From a virus, in IMG/VR virus record IMGVR_UViG_3300035703_000168, positions 1-42,299 of that record: a stretch of 42,299 nucleotides of DNA; one strand, given 5' to 3'. Position numbers and translations under genes: made by a program. The notes under the pieces are model-generated. The model ran no database searches, was not told where the DNA came from, and worked only from the letters and a program-made list of their open reading frames with translations. Shown here one piece after another: positions 15,696 to 24,367 of the stretch; positions within the stretch are counted from its first letter, which is position 1, and each line of letters starts with the position of its first letter.

Positions 15696-16310
15696 TCAAT
15701 ACCATTCATCTAAACGAGAAATAATATAATCAGCAGTCTTTTTATTGCCTAAACTAGTGAAATGTCCTATATGGTTGATGTCGCCTATAGATAATCTATC
15801 CTCTAAAAATATTGTACCTATATCGCCTATCATTCGTGTCATATCAATATCAGTGTCTATATAACCTAATGAAAACATCTCTATTCTACTTAAATTATAG
15901 TACTTTAATAATGTTTGAACTGCTTTAATATATGCGATACTATCTTTGCGCAAAACTTTATCGTTAAAATGGTCTACCATGTATGCTTTGATAAAATCTT
16001 TGTCAAAGTAATTATTTTCAGCGATGTTTATAGGGCGTCCATATCGTCTGTTAAAAATTTCTTTTCTAGTATAATCAGTCCAAACTATCATGACTAATGG
16101 ATTTTTCTTATCTTCTTCCACTATTCTTTGTATATCCGAATATGCTTTTTTAAAAATATATTCGTTACCAGCACCGCCTACACCAAAGTTATGTAATTCT
16201 AAATCATAATGTTTGGCGACTATCTCTGCAAACAAATCTGGTTTAGGAACGTCATCATTAAACGCAAAGCTGTCACCAACAACGTATAAGTAATCGAATT
16301 TTGAACGCAT
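15696..16310 (-). CDS. SGNH/GDSL-like hydrolase, copy 1
   Basis: A 204-residue protein starting MRSKFDYLYVVGDSFAFN. The GDS block (nucleophile Ser14), the block II/III-like NFGVGGAGNEY and a C-terminal INHIGHFTSLG (candidate catalytic His) match the SGNH ester hydrolase order. Possible activity is deacylation or deacetylation of glycan or lipid groups. The substrate is unknown. It follows a small unknown gene with a 6-base gap, in a cluster that includes probable core proteins. It is a distant relative of the tandem pair at 25.8-27.3 kb. Confidence 0.7.
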   Translation of the reverse strand: MRSKFDYLYVVGDSFAFNDDVPKPDLFAEIVAKHYDLELHNFGVGGAGNEYIFKKAYSDIQRIVEEDKKNPLVMIVWTDYTRKEIFNRRYGRPINIAENNYFDKDFIKAYMVDHFNDKVLRKDSIAYIKAVQTLLKYYNLSRIEMFSLGYIDTDIDMTRMIGDIGTIFLEDRLSIGDINHIGHFTSLGNKKTADYIISRLDEWY

Positions 16311-16316
16311 TGTGAA

Positions 16317-16646
16317 TTATTTTAATGCTTTATTAGCCATTTGTTGAACAACTTTTTTGTTGTCTGATGCGGGTGGAGACACGCCCTTAGATTCTTCCTG
16401 ACCTACGAATACAACCTTGTCACCTTGAATATTTTTGATGACTTGATTTAGTGGTGGTTTGCCAACCATATTATATAGATCAGTTTTGTCTAATATAATG
16501 TCGTACTTCTGAAAGTACTGTAGTAAGGTTTCTACATCCCAATCGAAATTAACCTGCTCATCTTCAAGATCAGACTTCAATTGATCTATAGCCACAACAA
16601 TACTACCAACTAATGGCTTAGTATTGTCGAATTCATAAAGACGCAT
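16317..16646 (-). CDS. Unknown 109-aa protein of the late core cluster
   Basis: Begins MRLYEFDNTKPLVGSIVVA, a start I associate with small late proteins of aquatic T4-like phages. It has a helical middle and a charged Ser/Pro/Lys C-terminus (SKGVSPPASDNKKVVQQMAN). It lies 2 bases downstream of the probable scaffold gene and is cotranscribed with it. No domain was recognised. The association suggests a role in prohead assembly. Confidence 0.6.
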   Translation of the reverse strand: MRLYEFDNTKPLVGSIVVAIDQLKSDLEDEQVNFDWDVETLLQYFQKYDIILDKTDLYNMVGKPPLNQVIKNIQGDKVVFVGQEESKGVSPPASDNKKVVQQMANKALK

Positions 16647-16648
16647 TA

Positions 16649-17347
16649 TTATCTCTTAGCGCGACCTACGTCACCGATTGGCTCTTCAGGCTCTTCTGGT
16701 GGTAAGTCTGCTGCGATATCTAGCTCTGCTGTTTCTTCGCCACCTGGAACTTCTTTGGTTGCGATGTCTGTTACAGCCATTTCTTCACCGCCTGGAGGAG
16801 GAGCGCCGAATGCTTCAGAACTACCTACACCAGTTAACTGATTAAGTGCAGTTTGCAATGTAGTCTTGCTTGCACTTAGTGTTTGATTTAGTGTAGTTAA
16901 TGCTTCACTTGCTGATTGGTTGAATGCTGCTGATTCGTTAACACCGATTTCTGATTGGATGCTATCGGTCAATGCTGGAAGTTCTTTAACTAGCATGTCA
17001 TTGACTTCTTCGATCATCTTCTGAACGCTATTAACTAAATCTTGTGCTGCAAGTATAACTTGTGACTTTTCTACTTCTTCGTTTTCTACAACGATGCGTG
17101 GTGTCTTTAATGTCTGATAATGTTCAGTTAAAGCTTGACCCATAAAAACCAACTTCATGTATGTTGGGCTGTTCTGATTCTTGTAGAAATCAGGACTTGA
17201 CTTGGCTTCTTTAATTAAACCAACTACTTGAGAAAGCATTTCTTTAGTAGTCTTGCGATCTAATTTGCTTGCATCGAAATGAAAATCAAAATTTTCTTTT
17301 AATGCTGCTGTTGCTGTGTTTTTACGGTCTAAATCATTAAGTTTCAT
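16649..17347 (-). CDS. Probable prohead core or internal scaffold protein
   Basis: A 232-residue, strongly helical protein with no Cys. It opens MKLNDLDRKNTATAALKENF, continues with long amphipathic helices (VEKSQVILAAQDLVNSVQKM, then EEVNDMLVKELPALTDSI), and ends in an acidic Pro/Glu/Gly-rich tail. Helix-rich, acidic-tailed proteins of this kind are conserved late genes in marine T4-like phages and resemble core or scaffold proteins in character. It has a late box at 17373-17380. T4 gp67/gp68/gp22 homology is not visible by eye, so the role is inferred. Confidence 0.5.
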   Translation of the reverse strand: MKLNDLDRKNTATAALKENFDFHFDASKLDRKTTKEMLSQVVGLIKEAKSSPDFYKNQNSPTYMKLVFMGQALTEHYQTLKTPRIVVENEEVEKSQVILAAQDLVNSVQKMIEEVNDMLVKELPALTDSIQSEIGVNESAAFNQSASEALTTLNQTLSASKTTLQTALNQLTGVGSSEAFGAPPPGGEEMAVTDIATKEVPGGEETAELDIAADLPPEEPEEPIGDVGRAKR

Positions 17348-17372
17348 AAAAATAGTCCCAATATGTGTTATG

Positions 17373-17380
17373 TATTTATC
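17373..17380 (-). promoter_or_regulatory. Late promoter box for the probable scaffold gene
   Basis: Minus-strand GATAAATA followed by CATA. Predicted +1 is near 17367, 20 nt before ATG 17347. A GGGA sequence in the leader may serve as ribosome site. Confidence 0.75.
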
Positions 17381-17392
17381 ACTAATATGTGA

Positions 17393-17851
17393 TTATTTAA
17401 TTTCATTCTCTGCGAACTTCTTGGATTGCATGTATTTAGAAGTAGTGATATATGCTTGTATTTCTTGGCTCAGTTCTTGCTTTTTGCGTTTTTCTTCTAC
17501 TAATTTAGCCATGAATATTTGCTTATCGATTAGGTCGTTTGATTTGGTTAGCAGTCTCTTGTGTTGAGCTATAGCTACATCAATACCGCCTAAAGCTAAG
17601 TCTAATTCTATCAATCTTTTTACTTCTTTATATTTTTTATTCTTGTCAAACACACACCAAGTTACAGCGGTTTTTAAAGATGAAAAACTGTAGTTTACAG
17701 GTTCGTTATCTACTGTAACAGCAAAGCCCGTGCTAGACGGGATGACTTTATATGTACCAAAAAGATTGTAGCTGCCATCATCTTCACGAATGATTAGCAA
17801 ATCTCTAATTTTACTAGCTAAATCTTTATAAATCATATTAATATTTAACAA
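17393..17851 (-). CDS. Unknown 152-aa conserved phage protein
   Basis: Two parts: an N-terminal beta-rich half (REDDGSYNLFGTYKVIPSST, then TAVTWCVFDKNKKYKEVKRL) and a C-terminal helical half (IDKQIFMAKLVEEKRKKQEL). This looks like proteins annotated as hypothetical in marine T4-like phages. It overlaps the upstream 148-aa gene by 14 bases. No catalytic motif is seen. Confidence 0.7.
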   Translation of the reverse strand: MLNINMIYKDLASKIRDLLIIREDDGSYNLFGTYKVIPSSTGFAVTVDNEPVNYSFSSLKTAVTWCVFDKNKKYKEVKRLIELDLALGGIDVAIAQHKRLLTKSNDLIDKQIFMAKLVEEKRKKQELSQEIQAYITTSKYMQSKKFAENEIK

Positions 17852-18284
17852 AATATATGTTTTTATAATCTTTTGTGGTATCTAGGAAAGATCCTAAATT
17901 TGGTAGTTCAGTGCCACATTTTATCATAGGTACAGACTGTATGTCTTTATACAAACATCCTAACTCGTCATCTTCGTCTTGAAATACGCTTGCATGATGT
18001 ACTTCAAAATCGAAATTCCATACATTTACAAAGTCTTTATACTGATTTTTATAAACATTGCCGAACTCTGTATCGTTGATATGTACTAGTTTTTTAGTAG
18101 GAAAATTAATAACTTCAGGTTGACTTCTTAATGATACTGCTTGAAGTATAGTATCAAAATTACATTGTGTGTTTCTTTTAAAAAGCCACTCTTCGTAATC
18201 CTGCTCAGTTGAGGGTCTAGCACGATTTAATACTCCTGTTTGAGTGATATCAAACAATGTGTAACATGCTAGTCTTTGATTCAT
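17838..18284 (-). CDS. Conserved T4-like phage protein, unknown function
   Basis: A 148-residue protein. The opening MNQRLACYTLFDITQTGVLN, the NTQCNFDTILQAVSLRSQPE segment and the VPMIKCG motif form a pattern I recognise from hypothetical proteins of aquatic T4-like phages. It has a mixed alpha/beta appearance, with a run FVNVWNFDFEVHH likely in the core. No known fold was assigned. A terminator hairpin lies directly upstream (18308-18331), so the gene either has its own weak promoter or depends on read-through. Confidence 0.7.
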   Translation of the reverse strand: MNQRLACYTLFDITQTGVLNRARPSTEQDYEEWLFKRNTQCNFDTILQAVSLRSQPEVINFPTKKLVHINDTEFGNVYKNQYKDFVNVWNFDFEVHHASVFQDEDDELGCLYKDIQSVPMIKCGTELPNLGSFLDTTKDYKNIYFVKY

Positions 18285-18307
18285 CCTGTATTTACAGCCA
18301 CAAAAAA

Positions 18308-18331
18308 GCCCGAGAATTTTACTTCTCGGGC
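18308..18331 (-). terminator. Terminator after the 126-aa structural gene
   Basis: A 9-bp perfect stem (GCCCGAGAA / TTCTCGGGC) with a 6-base loop. On the minus strand it is followed by six Ts. It ends the transcript of the gene at 18359-18739. Confidence 0.9.
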
Positions 18332-18358
18332 CTTAATTTTGTTACTTACAAGTAACTA

Positions 18359-18739
18359 TTATGATGCGTCGCCAGTGAATGTTGCACCGACTGTTGCTGT
18401 TACGTTTGCTGATGTCCATGCATTTGCGAATGCTGCATCTAGAGTAGTTGTTGTCCAACCACCAGCTGGGTAAACTGCAATTGCTAGAGTATCGTCTGTA
18501 GCATTGTTATATTCATAGATATGAATAGTTGCTAACTGTTCGATAGTCTGGAAAGTTGCTTGAATGTTATCTAGAATCTGTGAACCGTTACCAGTTAGAG
18601 TGAAAAAGTCTAACTTTGGGCCTTGTGGCTGAACAGTTGCATCTGATGTGATAGCATTGACGCCAGTGTTAGTATATGCTGGTGCGTCTAACCATAGTAC
18701 TTGTTTGTAGTCACCATTGACTCTTGTGAATTGTGCCAT
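18359..18739 (-). CDS. Small virion-type structural protein
   Basis: A 126-residue, Thr/Ala-rich, Cys-free beta protein (MAQFTRVNGDYKQVLWLDAP). It has its own late promoter and its own terminator, so it is a single-gene late transcript. That arrangement is typical for a highly expressed capsid decoration or small tail protein. An AGGAG ribosome site precedes ATG 18739. The specific identity is unknown. Confidence 0.7.
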   Translation of the reverse strand: MAQFTRVNGDYKQVLWLDAPAYTNTGVNAITSDATVQPQGPKLDFFTLTGNGSQILDNIQATFQTIEQLATIHIYEYNNATDDTLAIAVYPAGGWTTTTLDAAFANAWTSANVTATVGATFTGDAS

Positions 18740-18760
18740 TTTAAAATCTCCTAAATGTTG

Positions 18761-18777
18761 TGAGACCTACTGTCTCA
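18761..18777 (-). promoter_or_regulatory. 5'-leader hairpin of the 126-aa gene
   Basis: A 6-bp stem (TGAGAC / GTCTCA) with a 5-base loop. It sits at the very 5' end of the predicted late mRNA (+1 near 18778), where it would protect against decay. Confidence 0.55.
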
Positions 18778-18783
18778 TACTAG

Positions 18784-18791
18784 TATTTAGT
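18784..18791 (-). promoter_or_regulatory. Late promoter box for the 126-aa structural gene
   Basis: Minus-strand ACTAAATA followed by CTAG. Predicted leader is about 39 nt. Confidence 0.75.
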
Positions 18792-18818
18792 CCTGGAGAT
18801 AAAAAATATGGATTTGGA

Positions 18819-19970
18819 CTATCTTTTTGCAGCCAAATTCTGACGGCTGAAGCCCATTCTATCTACAAATTTAACACCCTGACAGACAAATCCTTCTTGG
18901 CTAGGAGTACCGTCTTGTAAATAGCCCTGTACTGGGCTTGATTCTGCTGCTTTATGCAATTGAGAAACGACATCATTTTTAAGATTATATAAACTAATCC
19001 AAATTTTAAATAATCCAGCTAATGACTCTTTATCGCTGTTAATGTAATCAGTAAGTTTTTTACGCATACTTGCAGTCATTGGTCTATTTTCAAAGTAGGT
19101 TATAAAGTCATCATACAGATTATTCAAGTCACCTGATACTATCTTTTTATTAATATATGTTGTGAACAGTTGGCTAAATGCGCTTGCTGCTTGTGGGGCA
19201 TTCTTCATGAATTTGTCTGAGCTAGTTCCATACTTTCTGATAGTACTTTGTGCGTCTTTTAATAACTTCGCATTGACTTTTAATTTTGGAGTGTTTGGCA
19301 TAGCACTAGGAACTATGGCAACATTACTATTGTTTTTTAATTTACCTATCGTACCATTCAATGTTGTTGCTTGATCAGTGCTAACTGCATTTGGATCCAA
19401 GTATTGATGTACTGCTATTCCGGCTGCTTTGTTAGTAAACAGCTTACCAATGTCGCTGTCAGTATCTACTTTATATGTAATACCGTTAGGGTTAGCTTTA
19501 AATGTGTAGGCTCCCTTAACATCCTTTAAGGGTTTATGGAATAGTAAATCGCCCCAGTAATAACCTTTAGCACCTCTAGTTTCAGCATCTAGTCCTGGCC
19601 ATATTTCTTGGATAAGTTCGTGTAGACCGCTACGCTCTACACCTCTATCCATATCATACTTTATAAATTGTTCAGGACTGTATATCTGTCTACCAGCACC
19701 GTCTTTCTTATTGAACATATGTTTGTCCATAATACTAAACTTACCATTGGGACCACGACCAAATATTAATGCTGGATATCCGTCCCATTTAATAGTTACA
19801 TTTTGTGGACTTTTGATACAACTTTGAATTGCGTTAAGTGCTTGATTAGCACCTGTTAAACCTTGAAGAAAAACTAAATCTTCAGGATGATCTAAATGTC
19901 CTTTAGCCTCAGCAAGAACAATTTTTTCTATTTTGGAAGTTAAGCTTCTAAAGCTTTCAGACAAACTCAT
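18819..19970 (-). CDS. KWDG-motif protein, possible nucleotidyltransferase/ligase-like fold
   Basis: A 383-residue protein conserved in aquatic T4-like phages (I associate it with the DUF6267 group). Residues 25-40 carry HLDHPEDLVFLQG. At 58-71 is VTIKWDGYPALIFG, containing Lys61-Trp-Asp63-Gly64. KxDG is motif I of covalent nucleotidyltransferases such as DNA and RNA ligases, where the Lys takes the AMP. Downstream are YYWGDLLF (137-144) and a C-terminal EGFV...VKFVDR that could stand for later motifs, but their order and spacing are not classical. It lies in the late unit starting at 21076. Ligase-like chemistry is a hypothesis. Confidence 0.6.
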   Translation of the reverse strand: MSLSESFRSLTSKIEKIVLAEAKGHLDHPEDLVFLQGLTGANQALNAIQSCIKSPQNVTIKWDGYPALIFGRGPNGKFSIMDKHMFNKKDGAGRQIYSPEQFIKYDMDRGVERSGLHELIQEIWPGLDAETRGAKGYYWGDLLFHKPLKDVKGAYTFKANPNGITYKVDTDSDIGKLFTNKAAGIAVHQYLDPNAVSTDQATTLNGTIGKLKNNSNVAIVPSAMPNTPKLKVNAKLLKDAQSTIRKYGTSSDKFMKNAPQAASAFSQLFTTYINKKIVSGDLNNLYDDFITYFENRPMTASMRKKLTDYINSDKESLAGLFKIWISLYNLKNDVVSQLHKAAESSPVQGYLQDGTPSQEGFVCQGVKFVDRMGFSRQNLAAKR

Positions 19971-19971
19971 A

Positions 19972-20841
19972 TTATGAACCTAATGATTTTATTAAGTCAG
20001 AATAAGTTTTAGGATTTGCTTTCTTTAATTTTTCTAGATAGTCTTGGGCTCTGATTTGATAGATAAGAGCTGCTTCTTTAGGAATACTAGGATCTAATGG
20101 TTTGTCGCCCATAACAACTGGTTGTTCTGGTGGTAACTTAGGTTGTGTCGCTGTAGCAGGGGCAGCAGATGTTGATGCTGCTGGTGCAGATTTTGCTGCT
20201 TGTGCTGCTTGTGGACCTTTTGGTTTCAAACGATATACGCTATAAGCAACATTACCTAATTCAAACATCAAGCGTTGTGTAGCCTTGCTTAGGTGATTAC
20301 CGCCTTTTAATTTACCCATCAATCCTGCTCTGTCATTTTGCATTGACTTAGCAATCTTGTCTGCATATCCTTGTACTTGTGTTTTATACTTTGAGTAATC
20401 ACCGCCGAATGCTCTTACGTACTCGCCAAAAAATTCTTCGATGGCATTCTGTAGTGTGCCTTCATTTTCTTGCTCTGCTATAATTGATTCAAACAAAGCA
20501 TTCAGACGTTCATAAGAACTTTCCTTCATTGGTTGGTTCTTCATTCCTGCTGCTTTGATGTTTGCTTGTTTTTGTAGTTGTGGTTGTATCTTTTGTGCTA
20601 CAGTCTGTCTAGGTGTCGCAGTTGTTGCGGCACTTGGTTGCTGTGCTGTTGGAGACTGAGGTTTTTCAGGTTCTTGCGGGGCTGCTGTTGCAACACCCTT
20701 GTTTAAATCGATAGTGCCGCCGCGAATACCAGCATAGACAGTGGTTACAAGGTCGTTGACAAAATCTTCAAGAAATGCTTTGTAATATTCTTGATCAGTT
20801 ATTCCACTACCTGGACGGGCTTCAGCTATCTTTCGATTCAT
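19972..20841 (-). CDS. Unknown 289-aa protein with Ala/Pro/Gln linkers
   Basis: Three short ordered parts are joined by two low-complexity linkers. These are an N-terminal helix pair (EYYKAFLEDFVNDLVTTVYA), a central helical domain (YERLNALFESIIAEQENEGT through LSKATQRLMFELGNVAYSVY), and a C-terminal helix (AALIYQIRAQDYLEKLKKAN). The linkers, about residues 50-95 and 205-250, are Ala/Pro/Gln/Thr-rich. This architecture suits a flexible virion or assembly adaptor, but no family is recognised. It lies between the KWDG gene and an 84-aa gene, with a 20-base overlap upstream. Confidence 0.7.
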   Translation of the reverse strand: MNRKIAEARPGSGITDQEYYKAFLEDFVNDLVTTVYAGIRGGTIDLNKGVATAAPQEPEKPQSPTAQQPSAATTATPRQTVAQKIQPQLQKQANIKAAGMKNQPMKESSYERLNALFESIIAEQENEGTLQNAIEEFFGEYVRAFGGDYSKYKTQVQGYADKIAKSMQNDRAGLMGKLKGGNHLSKATQRLMFELGNVAYSVYRLKPKGPQAAQAAKSAPAASTSAAPATATQPKLPPEQPVVMGDKPLDPSIPKEAALIYQIRAQDYLEKLKKANPKTYSDLIKSLGS

Positions 20842-21076
20842 TTTTCTTCCTTAAAGACTTACTAAATCTGTGAGGATCCTTACTCTTTACAGAACTTAAT
20901 AATTTCTTCTCAAGAATTTCTGCTTTATCCTTATCATAATGGCGGTTAATCAATTCAATCAAATTGATAGCACTAGTGATGATATTGTTGGCTCTGTTTT
21001 CGATGATATGTGAAATATCACGATTACTACCAATAGCCTCTAATTCCTCTAAAAGACTTTTAGTTCGCTTTTGCAT
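20822..21076 (-). CDS. Conserved 84-aa helical phage protein
   Basis: The segment RANNIITSAINLIELINRHY followed by KAEILEKKLLSSVKSKD is a pattern I recognise from small conserved proteins of aquatic T4-like phages, always of unknown function. It is helical, with a basic C-terminus. It is first in the late unit of the 289-aa and KWDG genes. The 11-nt predicted leader includes an AGGAA ribosome site. Confidence 0.75.
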   Translation of the reverse strand: MQKRTKSLLEELEAIGSNRDISHIIENRANNIITSAINLIELINRHYDKDKAEILEKKLLSSVKSKDPHRFSKSLRKKNESKDS

Positions 21077-21092
21077 GGTCGGTTCCTAATAG

Positions 21093-21100
21093 TATTTATC
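21093..21100 (-). promoter_or_regulatory. Late promoter box for the 84-aa/289-aa/KWDG unit
   Basis: Minus-strand GATAAATA followed by CTATTAGG. Predicted +1 is near 21087. Confidence 0.8.
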
Positions 21101-21106
21101 GGAATT

Positions 21107-22504
21107 TCAGCCTTTCGACTTTAATGAATTTAGCATGTTTCTGAGTTGCGTACTCTGTACGTCTGCTGTAACGTTTTTAGTCAAGGGTTCTATATTTTCT
21201 GTGGGTGCTACTTGATTTACGCCCTTTATTCTAGTCAGAATGTCAGTTCCTGACGGTTGAGCCCTCTGATTAGTATCTTCACCATCATCTGTGATACGTA
21301 GTGTTTCCATATCGAATTTCAATTCAATCTTCTGTCCGACGCCCGAACTACTGCGAGTTTTCATCAACTGGATCTGATACAATCCACGCTCACGCATACT
21401 GCGGCTAGTAAAGATACCAAAAACGTTATCCGCAGTATTAATCTTACTGATACCACCTGAAATGTGACTATGATCGAATTCGATCTCTTCGACCGCGCTG
21501 CGATTCAACTGACTCGCTGTCACAAACAATACGTTCAATTCCTTAGCCAAATTACGCAATTCTTCTGACACATACTTGTCCTTAACGAATAGATCGCTAG
21601 GACTGACCTTTGCGCTAACTGGCATAATCAAATCAAGATAGTCAATACACAAGAAATCACACTTCATGCCAGTTTGTATCTGTAGTTCTTTGACGTATGC
21701 TCTGATATCGTTAACGTTGCTTTGTGCTGGCATGTACTTGATACGTAACTGACCAGCCTTCTTTGCAACCATCTTGACCTTCATTTCAACATTATCAATG
21801 TCTTTGAAGATTTCACGGCTGCTTGTGTCAGTCATCATACTATCAATACGCATACTACACAAGCCTTCACTCAATTCAAGTGTAACATAAACACCGTTGA
21901 GTCCATTCTGTACCCAGTTGACTGCTAGATTTTGCATGATCAAACTCTTACCTGAACCTGATCCACCTGCAAAGATTTGTAGCTCGCCGCGATTGAAACC
22001 ACCATATAGTTTCTGATCAAGTGTTGGCCAGCCTGTGCTGTTCTGTCCGTTGTTTGATTTCAATGCCATCAAACGACCACGAGGATCAGCAAAGTAATCT
22101 GTACCCATGTCCTTCTGTAGAGAAATCTGAACAGCATCTTTGATCAGTTTCTCTACAGGTCCATACTCGCCCTTCTCAAGATGATCAGCACTCTTAAGAA
22201 TAGCCCTCTCAAGTTCTTGTCGTTTAGTAAACTTTTCAAATTCTTCTAGAAACCAATCATAATGACCAGTGTCTAATTCAGGAATCGTATCAATACTTAT
22301 ACTAGTTGTAGCCTTAATTTGAATTGGATCAGGCATAACATTATACTTCTTGCTATGATCCATAATAAACTCTGCAACAGGACGTAACCTACGATCAAAG
22401 TTTTCTGGATTCATGATATTCATAACGCGAGTATATAACTCTGCGTTAGTAACCATCATTTGCAAAAACAATGTTTGTACATCAATGTTGTAGTCGTTTA
22501 TCAA
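21107..22504 (-). CDS. 41: Replicative DNA helicase (gp41/DnaB family)
   Basis: Hexameric 5'-3' helicase that unwinds the fork and recruits the primase. At 465 residues it matches T4 gp41 (475). The N-terminal domain is helical. RecA-type motifs follow: STGWPTLDQKLYGGFNRGEL at the domain entry, Walker A GGSGSGKS near 180-188, Walker B DFLCIDYLDL near 285-294, then FVTASQLNRS (motif 3 with the Gln sensor) and GGISKINTADNVFGI. The start overlaps the 3' end of the primase gene by 23 bases, which keeps primase and helicase stoichiometry coupled. Confidence 0.95.
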   Translation of the reverse strand: MINDYNIDVQTLFLQMMVTNAELYTRVMNIMNPENFDRRLRPVAEFIMDHSKKYNVMPDPIQIKATTSISIDTIPELDTGHYDWFLEEFEKFTKRQELERAILKSADHLEKGEYGPVEKLIKDAVQISLQKDMGTDYFADPRGRLMALKSNNGQNSTGWPTLDQKLYGGFNRGELQIFAGGSGSGKSLIMQNLAVNWVQNGLNGVYVTLELSEGLCSMRIDSMMTDTSSREIFKDIDNVEMKVKMVAKKAGQLRIKYMPAQSNVNDIRAYVKELQIQTGMKCDFLCIDYLDLIMPVSAKVSPSDLFVKDKYVSEELRNLAKELNVLFVTASQLNRSAVEEIEFDHSHISGGISKINTADNVFGIFTSRSMRERGLYQIQLMKTRSSSGVGQKIELKFDMETLRITDDGEDTNQRAQPSGTDILTRIKGVNQVAPTENIEPLTKNVTADVQSTQLRNMLNSLKSKG

Positions 22505-23459
22505 GTTGCTTCCTCTTTATCTCTAACTTAATTTTACTGTTTGTTGCTGATTGCAAAATACTTAGTAATGTTGGCAATTTACCATATTTTATTACTGCAT
22601 CGTTAACATCTTTAATACCATCATCCCAGTTTGGAATGCTGACATAGAATCCATAATCTAATGCTTTGTCGATGATCTCCATACCAGACTTGTCTTGGTC
22701 AGGTACAACGATAATCTTTTTATTCATTTGTTTAAGTATATCGGCTTGCATATCGCTAATTGCGTTTGTAGTTAATGCGCAACCATTGATACACAATGCG
22801 TCAAATATACCTTCTACCACTATACATACTTGCCAGTCTGGCTTTTGTAAATCTACGCCGAATAGATAACCACCCTGCTGTTCGCTAATAAACTTGGGCT
22901 TACGATCATCAAGATATCTGCTTGTGTGTCCTACTATCTTATTTTCATATGTAAATGGAATAATGATACGATTCGCTTGTCTACCTTCCATGTCTGGCGT
23001 ACACATAAAAGGATAATCTTTCACATTAACTTTTCTTTTAGTAATATAATCAACAAATATACTATGCTTTGGATCGTCAACACTAATTAATTCTGCTTCA
23101 GGCAAATGTGTTTCTTTAAATTTTATTTTCTTCTTTTCTTTTCTGACCTTAACAAAATCAAGTAAATCTTTGTGTTGTAAACTTTCAAAACTCCATTTAT
23201 CTACTTGTTCTTTATCAACACCACAATATGAAAATAGTGTTCTTGTATTTCTTGTGATAGATTTGCCAAGTACAAATCCACACTTGAATCCACAATTGAA
23301 ACAATGATAGCTCCAATTATCACCGTCCATACGTATGCCACCGCGACCTCTAGTGTCTGCCTTGTGACCACGATGCTGGCAACAGATAGCATTGAAACTA
23401 TGCCACCCGCTTTGAGTTAACTTTTTCTTGCCAGGAATTACTTGAAGAATATCAAACAC
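22482..23459 (-). CDS. 61: DNA primase (gp61-like)
   Basis: Makes RNA primers for the lagging strand together with gp41. The 325-residue protein has an N-terminal zinc site (Cys26/Cys27, His29, His32 and Cys53/Cys56 in YHCFNCGF) and a Toprim catalytic core: Glu216 in IVVEGIFDAL and Asp254/Asp256 in VVPDQDKSG. The start is GTG at 23459. A TATAAT box lies just upstream, with a weak -35 (23466-23493). Confidence 0.93.
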   Translation of the reverse strand: MFDILQVIPGKKKLTQSGWHSFNAICCQHRGHKADTRGRGGIRMDGDNWSYHCFNCGFKCGFVLGKSITRNTRTLFSYCGVDKEQVDKWSFESLQHKDLLDFVKVRKEKKKIKFKETHLPEAELISVDDPKHSIFVDYITKRKVNVKDYPFMCTPDMEGRQANRIIIPFTYENKIVGHTSRYLDDRKPKFISEQQGGYLFGVDLQKPDWQVCIVVEGIFDALCINGCALTTNAISDMQADILKQMNKKIIVVPDQDKSGMEIIDKALDYGFYVSIPNWDDGIKDVNDAVIKYGKLPTLLSILQSATNSKIKLEIKRKQLDKRLQH

Positions 23460-23465
23460 TCAGTA

Positions 23466-23493
23466 ATTATAACAGAGTGTTGTGTAAAAACAA
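23466..23493 (-). promoter_or_regulatory. Possible sigma70-like promoter for primase-helicase
   Basis: Minus strand: TTGTTT (23488-23493), 16-bp spacer, consensus TATAAT (23466-23471), close to the GTG start. The -35 is poor. Confidence 0.5.
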
Positions 23494-23507
23494 ATAGTAT
23501 TGGTAAC

Positions 23508-24308
23508 TTATCTTGCCAAAATATTTGTTACTGCACCGGTATTGCTTGTGAATACCATGCGTACAAATGGATGAAATCCTTTTACTGTATATCCAAATGT
23601 ATCTGTTACGTTACTATATGTTGCAGTAGTAATTGGATACCAGTCTGTGCCTTGTTGATTGGTTGTTCCTTCAATAGTTACATCGCCATTAAATTCAGTA
23701 TAATGTGCTTGTATAGTTAATATAGGATTATCTTCAGTATTGATTATACTACTATAGTATGTGTTAGCATTCGGTAGCGCGTTATCGATACTGTTATTGC
23801 TGTCTAAGTTCGGGAACGGTTGTCCAGTAGGAATAGTCACAGTTTCGCTAGGAACAAAACTTGGTAATACGCTGTTGACGATATTGATTTGTCCACGGGC
23901 TCCAGCTGCTGGATCTACGAATACCGGGAAATCAAATTCACCTTCTGGAATAGTTAATGAATAATGACACATCTGTGTTTCGATGTTTTCCAATTCTGCT
24001 GCTGTTAAAAACAAATATGATATGCCAGTTGCTGGTAATTCAGGAGTTAATGCTTTAGTAATTAATACTTCAGTACCATCGTAATTAATGATTCTACAAG
24101 TAATAGTTTTACCAGTAATATCAACTTTTTTCTGTTCCTGGTTCAAGAACTGAAACTGAATCTTGTTATCTACACCTTTGTGTAGCATTAGTGTTTTAGC
24201 ATAGTTTGGCATATAGGCCCTCGGACTGTTTCCTGTAAGTAGGACTACAATCTGTCTTTGTGTAAAAAGAAATACTGCTGATGAATAATGTACATTAGTA
24301 ACTGTCAC
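23508..24308 (-). CDS. Late structural protein with BppU-like N-terminal region
   Basis: A 266-residue beta-rich protein. Residues 36-110 (KTLMLHKGVDNKIQFQFLNQ, then DITGKTITCRIINYDGT) resemble the N-terminal beta-sandwich of phage baseplate upper-type proteins. A C-terminal region with GDVTIEGTTNQQGTDWYPIT looks like a second sandwich. The start is GTG at 24308, supported by GAGGAG 8-9 bases upstream inside a 14-nt leader behind a late promoter. The exact location in the virion is inferred only. Confidence 0.6.
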   Translation of the reverse strand: MTVTNVHYSSAVFLFTQRQIVVLLTGNSPRAYMPNYAKTLMLHKGVDNKIQFQFLNQEQKKVDITGKTITCRIINYDGTEVLITKALTPELPATGISYLFLTAAELENIETQMCHYSLTIPEGEFDFPVFVDPAAGARGQINIVNSVLPSFVPSETVTIPTGQPFPNLDSNNSIDNALPNANTYYSSIINTEDNPILTIQAHYTEFNGDVTIEGTTNQQGTDWYPITTATYSNVTDTFGYTVKGFHPFVRMVFTSNTGAVTNILAR

Positions 24309-24327
24309 AGATTGTCGCTCCTCATAG

Positions 24328-24335
24328 TATTTAGT
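24328..24335 (-). promoter_or_regulatory. Late promoter box for the 266-aa structural gene
   Basis: Minus-strand ACTAAATA followed by CTATG. Predicted +1 is near 24322, so the mRNA begins essentially at the GAGGAG ribosome site. Confidence 0.8.
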
Positions 24336-24367
24336 TCATAAAAACTAAAATATTATTATGGGTTAGA

